In this document: piece after piece, positions 59,119 to 64,000 of the stretch
How positions within the stretch are numbered: the stretch's first letter is position 1
Layout of the letters: every line of letters begins with the position of its first letter
Source of the DNA: JBJSXJ01 sp044235425
GTDB lineage: Bacteria; Planctomycetota; Planctomycetia; Pirellulales; Pirellulaceae
Assembly (NCBI GenBank): GCA_044235425.1
Contig: JBIIHW010000001.1
Location: 62,001 to 126,000 of the forward strand
Direction of reading: 5' to 3'
DNA: 64,000 bases
Made by a program: the position numbers and the translations under genes
The notes under the pieces: model-generated
What the model was told of the DNA's origin: nothing
What the model saw: the letters and a program-made list of their open reading frames with translations, nothing else
Database searches by the model: none

Positions 59119-61317
59119 TTAATTCACCTCGTGAATCTCCAGTTCCGGCAGCGCTACTTTAGCGCCGTCGGCACTGAAGATGATCGGGACGATTTCCTTC
59201 GAGATCGCGGCGTCGTAGGTCAATCCGAAGTATTTGTGGGCCGGAGTCGACAGCCGCAGGGTCCATTTGAAGAGGTCAACTCGCAGCGTCTGCCAGAAGC
59301 TGAGTTTGGTATCGAGAATGATCTCCTCTTCCCCGACTTCGATAATCCAGCGATTGGCGGCGATGGTGAGCCGTCCTTGCTGCGCGAGTTCATGCAAAGC
59401 TCCGCGGATGTTCGGCTGTTCCATATACCCATACGAAACAATGACGGAATCAATGTCGTGTCCTAGAGGGATCACTTCATAGCGATTTTTTTTATCGGCC
59501 TCGGCCACCGAAATTTGATTCACATACAAAAGCGTCACATGAGACGGCAGCACTCCATACTTTTTCAGGAAGATACGCAGCGTTACCGGGACAAAGTCCT
59601 CTGTGGAGCGGATCGGGCGCGAGCATAAGAAAACTGCGGCACGATCACTTTCCACTAACCGACGTTGCCCCTGCACAAGGGTACGGGCCAGCGGCAGGTT
59701 TTCCTGGATCGCCATCTCCACGTCGTCCAGCATTTCCCGCAGCATCACCAGCCAGGAGATGCGTTTTCCTTCTTTGACACCAAAGTTATAGAACGACTTC
59801 GCCAGCTGCGCGCGTCCCCATTGCCACGTGATCATGATCGTCACCAGCACGGCCGCGACGAGCACCGGCACATAACCTCCACTGGTGAATTTCAAAATGT
59901 TGGCGAGAAAGAACACCAGGTCGATCACCAGGATGGGTGTGAGTAAAGCGACGACCTGCCAGAGTTTCCAGTTCCACCGGTAATAGGCCACGTAACCGAA
60001 CGACAGCGTCGTAATTCCCATCGTTCCAGTGACCGCGATGCCATACGCAGCGGCAAGATTTCCCGCTGTGCGAAAAATGAGTGTGATGAACACACAGCCG
60101 ATGAACATGGCCCAGTTCACCAGCGGAATGTAAACCTGCCCCTCCGCCTCACGACTGGTGAACTTCACGGCATGGCGAGGCGTGAAGCCAAGGGCGATCG
60201 CCTGCTTGATGATCGAGAACATGCCAGTGATGAGCGCCTGCGAGGCGATGAAGGCGGCAATGGCGGAAATGATCGTGTCGACCGTCAGCATCGCTTGTGC
60301 GGCGGTAGCGTTCGAGAACTGGGGGGTGAGTGCATAAAACGTGTTGGCACGAGGCGGTAACCCGCGTTCCAGCAGATAACCCACTTGGCCGGCGTAGTTC
60401 AGAACCAAACATGGCAGCACCAGGTAGAACCAGGTCCACATCACCGGCAAGCGGCCCGAGTCGGCGGGATCGATACTGGAACCTTCCGGCACCGTGTGGC
60501 TCGAATGCTTGGCGAAGTGGCCAATGTCAGCGTACTTCGCCTCTCCACCCGTAATCGCCAGCACCACGACGCCCAAGATGACCAGAGCTCCGATCAGCGG
60601 AAAATGCGCCAGAAATTCAATCGCGTAGATCGGGTTCACGGCCGCGAACACTCCTGGATTACGCAGAATCCACGGGAGTGCTTTGAGTGCGATCCAGGGA
60701 AACCAAACGAACATCATGAAGTAACCAAAAAGCCCTCCCACGGCACTGGTGCCACGCCACTGCGGCTTGAAGAGCACCCAGAGGCTCACAATCGTGGCGA
60801 TCACCGCCCACTGTTCACCCAGCGGTTCATAGGCGCCGAGCATACTGATTGGTGGTGTGATGATACCGTCCGCGGCGAGCAGCCCCGCCGCCGCCACGAC
60901 TAAGTAGCCGATCACGCCGAGTCCCACGATCTTGCCGGTGTAACCTTTCAGCAGCGACCAGAGAGCGAAGGTTCCGCCTTCCCCACGATTATCCGCGCGC
61001 ATGATGAGCACGTCGTACTTGATCGTGAGGAATAACAAGGCCCAGAGCACCAGACTGAAACCACCGAGGATTTCGCTGTCCGATAGCAGTCCAGCTCCAC
61101 CTTTGGCCAGCAACTCATCTCGTTGCTCGGTCGGCCAGTGGTGATACTTGAGCAGCACCGTCTCCCGCGTAATCTCCATGATCGTGTAGAGCACGGAGGT
61201 ACCGATATCTCCGAACACAGTACCGGTGGCTTCGAGCACTCGGCGAAAGGCACCGTGACTGCCATGCCCGGCTGGCGCGGGCTCAGACTGCGATCCAGCC
61301 TCAAGGGATTCGTTCAT
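59119..61317 (-). CDS. kup: Kup/KUP family potassium transporter
   Basis: A potassium-proton symporter-type protein of 732 residues, longer than E. coli Kup (622). VFGDIGTSVLYTIMEI matches the family N-terminus (GDIGTSPLY). Next come GEGGTFALWSLL, LTVDTIISAIAAFIASQALITGMFSIIKQAIALGFTPRHAV-type helices and about twelve membrane spans in all. The C-terminal cytoplasmic domain has the conserved VFLCSRP and LHELAQQGRL. I chose the ATG at 61317. It converges with the peptidase gene. Confidence 0.9.
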   Translation of the reverse strand: MNESLEAGSQSEPAPAGHGSHGAFRRVLEATGTVFGDIGTSVLYTIMEITRETVLLKYHHWPTEQRDELLAKGGAGLLSDSEILGGFSLVLWALLFLTIKYDVLIMRADNRGEGGTFALWSLLKGYTGKIVGLGVIGYLVVAAAGLLAADGIITPPISMLGAYEPLGEQWAVIATIVSLWVLFKPQWRGTSAVGGLFGYFMMFVWFPWIALKALPWILRNPGVFAAVNPIYAIEFLAHFPLIGALVILGVVVLAITGGEAKYADIGHFAKHSSHTVPEGSSIDPADSGRLPVMWTWFYLVLPCLVLNYAGQVGYLLERGLPPRANTFYALTPQFSNATAAQAMLTVDTIISAIAAFIASQALITGMFSIIKQAIALGFTPRHAVKFTSREAEGQVYIPLVNWAMFIGCVFITLIFRTAGNLAAAYGIAVTGTMGITTLSFGYVAYYRWNWKLWQVVALLTPILVIDLVFFLANILKFTSGGYVPVLVAAVLVTIMITWQWGRAQLAKSFYNFGVKEGKRISWLVMLREMLDDVEMAIQENLPLARTLVQGQRRLVESDRAAVFLCSRPIRSTEDFVPVTLRIFLKKYGVLPSHVTLLYVNQISVAEADKKNRYEVIPLGHDIDSVIVSYGYMEQPNIRGALHELAQQGRLTIAANRWIIEVGEEEIILDTKLSFWQTLRVDLFKWTLRLSTPAHKYFGLTYDAAISKEIVPIIFSADGAKVALPELEIHEVN

Positions 61318-61538
61318 ATATTTCACTCGTAGGTTGGTATCAGCCTATGGTGAACCGTAAACGCGCGCCTAGTAGGAGTGCGCCGCTAAGGTCGCTGTTC
61401 GGCGCGCGATCCCACCCACCTGGCGGTCGCTGAACTGCAGATTGCATTTCGGCCGGCAATCTCGTCATAATCTCGACCTATCAACCAGTTAGATCCTGAC
61501 TGGTACCACCCCTTCTTCCCTCCTCCGGAGAATCTGTC

Positions 61539-62669
61539 ATGAATCGTAACCGCTGGAAATTATTTGCCAGTTTCCTGCTCTTGCTAGTGCTCTTGGCCCC
61601 TGCTTTGACTACGGCACGCGCTGAGGACATGCTCGGATTGAAGGCTGGTAAGGCGGAACTAACATCAGCCGGACCGCTCGCTTTCGGCCCGCAAGGAATC
61701 TTGTTCGTGGGTGACACCAAAGCGGCCACCGTATGGGCACTCGACACCGCCGACGCTAAGGGCGACGCCAGCCAAGTGAAATTGACGATCAACGGCCTCA
61801 CGGGAAAGATCGCCACTCTGCTCAAGGTAGGTGCCGATCAGGTGCAGGTGAACGAAATGCTGGTAAATCCAGCCAGCGGCCAAGTCTACTTGTCGATTGC
61901 GGCAGGTGCCGATAAATCGCAAGCGGCGATCGTGCGCATCGACGCTCAGGGCAATCTCTCCACCTTGTCGCTCGACAGCATCCCGCACTCCAAAGTTGTG
62001 CTGCCCAATCCGCCGGAAGACAAGGTAGTCGGCGAAGGTCCGCGAGCGATGAATCGGCGTCAAGAATCGATCACCGACCTGGCCTTCTTTGAAGGACGCG
62101 TAATTGTCTCCGGTAGCTCAGCCGACAAAGCCTCGTCCACCGTTCGCTCCATCAGCTTCCCCTTTCAGCAAGCCGATTCGGGAGCGAACGTCGAGATCTT
62201 CCATGCGGCGCACGGTCGAGTGGAAGACAATGCCACGATTCGAGCTTTCGTGCCGTTCATGATTGATGGCGAACCGAATCTGCTCGCCGGCTTCACCTGC
62301 ACACCTCTTGTAAAATTCCCGCTGAATGGATTGACCAGCGGCAAAAAGGTTCGTGGCACAACGGTGGCGGAACTGGGAAATCGCAACCGACCACTCGACA
62401 TGATCGTCTACAAAAAAGGCGGACGCGATTATCTGCTCATGGCCAATAGCGCTCGTGGAGTGATGAAAATCAGCACCGAAGAGATCGACCGGAAGGAAGG
62501 CTTGACGGAGCCCGTTAAGGATGGCAACACCGCAGGTCAAAAGTTTGAGACGATCAAAGAACTGGTAGGAGTCGTGCATCTGGATAAGCTCAACAGCACC
62601 CACGCAGTGCTGTTAGTGCAGTCGGCCGCGGGCAGTCCACTCGACCTGAAAACCGTGGAGCTACCATAG
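61539..62669 (+). CDS. Secreted protein with propeller-like repeats
   Basis: A 376-residue exported protein with signal peptide (FASFLLLLVLLAPALTTARAED). The mature chain has repeated LAFGPQGILFVGDTKAATVWALD-like and VYLSIAAGADKSQAAIVRID-like units that suggest a beta-propeller with divergent blades. Family not recognised; no catalytic motif seen. It has a CCGGAG ribosome site eight bases before the ATG. It is followed by a strong hairpin. Confidence 0.7.
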   Translation: MNRNRWKLFASFLLLLVLLAPALTTARAEDMLGLKAGKAELTSAGPLAFGPQGILFVGDTKAATVWALDTADAKGDASQVKLTINGLTGKIATLLKVGADQVQVNEMLVNPASGQVYLSIAAGADKSQAAIVRIDAQGNLSTLSLDSIPHSKVVLPNPPEDKVVGEGPRAMNRRQESITDLAFFEGRVIVSGSSADKASSTVRSISFPFQQADSGANVEIFHAAHGRVEDNATIRAFVPFMIDGEPNLLAGFTCTPLVKFPLNGLTSGKKVRGTTVAELGNRNRPLDMIVYKKGGRDYLLMANSARGVMKISTEEIDRKEGLTEPVKDGNTAGQKFETIKELVGVVHLDKLNSTHAVLLVQSAAGSPLDLKTVELP

Positions 62670-62714
62670 TTCTCCGACGCATGCCCCGCCCCCCAACGGT
62701 CGGCGGCGAGTGGA

Positions 62715-62761
62715 GTGACGACGGCACGAATGATGACCGAGCCCGTCGTGCCGTCGCTCAC
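62715..62761 (+). terminator. Long hairpin after the propeller-like gene
   Basis: CGACGGCACGA (62719-62729) pairs with TCGTGCCGTCG (62746-62756), and GTGA extends to TCAC across a one-base bulge, giving a 15-pair stem. A short CCCCTTATT follows rather than a good U-run, so this is a possible but weak intrinsic terminator. Confidence 0.4.
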
Positions 62762-62767
62762 CCCTTA

Positions 62768-62796
62768 TTGACACCGACCCAGCACCTGCGAACAAT
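62768..62796 (+). promoter_or_regulatory. Sigma-70-type promoter for tRNA-Glu
   Basis: A perfect -35 TTGACA (62768-62773), a 17-base spacer, then AACAAT as a four-of-six -10 box. A start near 62803 would leave a leader of about 44 bases before the tRNA. Confidence 0.55.
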
Positions 62797-62846
62797 ACGT
62801 CTTCACGGTCTGGGTCCTGGAGAGTGGTCCGATCGTGATCGTCTTA

Positions 62847-62919
62847 GCCCCCTTCGTCTAGAGGCCTAGGACCCCGGGTTCTCAGTCCGGTAACAGGGGT
62901 TCGAATCCCCTAGGGGGTA
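62847..62919 (+). tRNA. tRNA-Glu (anticodon CTC)
   Basis: A 73-base cloverleaf. The acceptor stem is GCCCCCT with AGGGGGT (a G-U first pair), the anticodon stem CCGGG with TCCGG, loop TTCTCAG with anticodon CTC, and the T arm AGGGG-TTCGAAT-CCCCT. It is strongly similar to bacterial tRNA-Glu. No CCA is encoded. It stands alone. Confidence 0.92.
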
Positions 62920-62955
62920 TTTTCTCTTCGCACTCAGCAGTGCCTTCATTGCTCA

Positions 62956-63015
62956 GCGCCAGATCTTCAATCGCATCGCCAGATCTTCAATCGCTGTGCA
63001 GGATCTTCAATCGCT
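62956..63015. repeat. Three direct repeats around GATCTTCAATCGC
   Basis: Three near-identical units, each containing AGATCTTCAATCGC or GGATCTTCAATCGC, follow at about 20-base intervals just downstream of the tRNA. No integrase or target-duplication is visible. Confidence 0.7.
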
Positions 63016-63031
63016 GCGAACAAGCGCCCGA

Positions 63032-64000
63032 TCACGCTCCCAGATTTCCGTCACGCAGCATTTGTTCGTAGGTGGGGCGCAGTTTGGGTGCCATCTGCTG
63101 CACGATTTGGGCTCGCACGTTGGGCTTGAGTTTCTGCAGGAGAGGGACGGCGAGCGCTAGTTTGCGAGTCGCCAGCGCGGACTCACCGCGGACCGCATGG
63201 ACATTGGCCTGACCAACCAGACCACTCACGCGAAACTCCACATCATCTTCCTCATTGAGCGTCGCGAGTCGGTCGTACGCTTCATACGCTCGCTTCCAAT
63301 TGTCCTGCCCGAAATACAATTCGCCCAGCTGCTGTGCGGAACGATGCACATAATACGCATTCAACTCGCTTTCCGTCGCTGGAAAAAACTCGCTCACACT
63401 TTCGTAGCCTTCCGGTGTTCCCAATTGCATCGCCAGGAAAAACTGCTCCTTGGCCGATTCGCGCCGTTCCACGTCGAGTTTCTGAGGGCTGGCCTGCCGG
63501 AGAACGGAACCGGACTTTGCCGCCATCGCGGCCCCCATACCAAGCAATCCCGCCAGCAGGATCGCGAGCATCAACCAGCGACCTGCCCGAGGAGTCTCGC
63601 GCGGCGGCGAGGTCCGTTTCATGAGCGAGTCGAGTTTTTGGGTGAGCTCCGGGCCGATGCTCCCCGCACCACTCATCGCCAGTCCGTCGTCCCAATCGAG
63701 CGGTCCGAGCGCTTCGTCGGTCTGCGGTAGATTCTGAGCCAAGGCACGCAAAGCAGTCAGTAGTTCGCGCGGGGATTGAAAACGATCGGCAGGTTGCTTT
63801 GCGAGCAATTTGTGGACCAGGTCACACAATTCGACCGGCAAATCAGGACGCTGCGTCGTCAGCGGTACCGGCGTGGTCCGCAAATGCTGCAGAGCAATCG
63901 CGAGCGATGTTTCACCTTCGAACGGCGGTCGCCCCGCCAGCACGAAGTAAGCCGTCGCTCCCAAGGAGTAAAGATCGCTACGTGGATCAACCGCTCGCCC
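63032..64000 (-). CDS. Membrane Ser/Thr protein kinase, C-terminal part (runs off window)
   Basis: The last 322 residues of a minus-strand Hanks-type kinase; the ATP-binding N-lobe lies beyond base 64000. The visible kinase part starts at DPRSDLYSLGATAYFVLAGRPPFEG (subdomain IX), with the usual Arg of subdomain XI in KQPADRFQSPREL. A membrane helix (WLMLAILLAGLLGMGAAMAA) and an extracytoplasmic TPR-like helical domain follow. This layout is common in planctomycetes. The target is unknown. Confidence 0.9.
   Translation of the reverse strand, partial: GRAVDPRSDLYSLGATAYFVLAGRPPFEGETSLAIALQHLRTTPVPLTTQRPDLPVELCDLVHKLLAKQPADRFQSPRELLTALRALAQNLPQTDEALGPLDWDDGLAMSGAGSIGPELTQKLDSLMKRTSPPRETPRAGRWLMLAILLAGLLGMGAAMAAKSGSVLRQASPQKLDVERRESAKEQFFLAMQLGTPEGYESVSEFFPATESELNAYYVHRSAQQLGELYFGQDNWKRAYEAYDRLATLNEEDDVEFRVSGLVGQANVHAVRGESALATRKLALAVPLLQKLKPNVRAQIVQQMAPKLRPTYEQMLRDGNLGA

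Overview
The window looks like a chromosomal segment from a planctomycete, most likely of the order Pirellulales. This is inferred from gene content: hpnCDE-type squalene genes beside ispH, paralogous Gly/Met-rich lipoproteins, a DUF11 lipoprotein, a large secreted acetyl-xylan-esterase-like hydrolase, periplasmic PDZ/trypsin-like proteases, a short secreted Tyr/Trp-rich protein, and a membrane Ser/Thr kinase with a helical-repeat tail. No phage genes, transposases, CRISPR arrays or rRNA were seen. One tRNA gene (Glu, CTC) is present.

Layout. 1-6463: the edge of a secreted protein, panB, a repeat-bearing gap, then ispH divergent from the overlapping hpnC-hpnD-hpnE operon, which takes isoprenoid precursors to squalene. 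6463-9139: minus-strand dtd and membrane or secreted proteins of unknown function. 9422-15346: four plus-strand cell-surface genes (two paralogous secreted proteins, a DUF11 lipoprotein, a secreted esterase). 15545-23562: a tight seven-gene plus-strand operon with an adenylate-forming enzyme, an acylating-type aldehyde dehydrogenase, an iron alcohol dehydrogenase, a secreted PQQ-type propeller, a HemW-like radical SAM protein, a lone GcvH-like lipoyl carrier and a two-cluster ferredoxin. I do not recognise this as a described pathway, and it is the best candidate for an undescribed system here.

24005-31425: comEC and ruvX on plus, then a convergent minus block with a vWA protein, a DUF4404 protein and two PDZ/trypsin-like proteins, one intact and one a rearranged pseudoprotease. 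31535-36045: a sugar-epimerase-like SDR, an MBL hydrolase, a small secreted protein, a phosphatase fused to a cytochrome c'-like domain, and holA. 36336-40287: a membrane-anchored unknown, a sarcosine-oxidase-like enzyme, Mrp, and a receiver-like protein.

40394-57650: a complete 14-gene complex I operon (nuoA to nuoN, minus strand, separate nuoC and nuoD). It ends in a degenerate bacterial-enhancer-binding-protein gene lacking the sigma-54 contact loop. A TGTGA-N6-TCACA palindrome lies just upstream of nuoA. 57904-64000: an M20 peptidase, a Kup potassium transporter, a secreted propeller-like protein, tRNA-Glu, and the C-terminal part of a Ser/Thr kinase running off the window.

All calls come from reading the sequence and from knowledge of the families; no database search was run.
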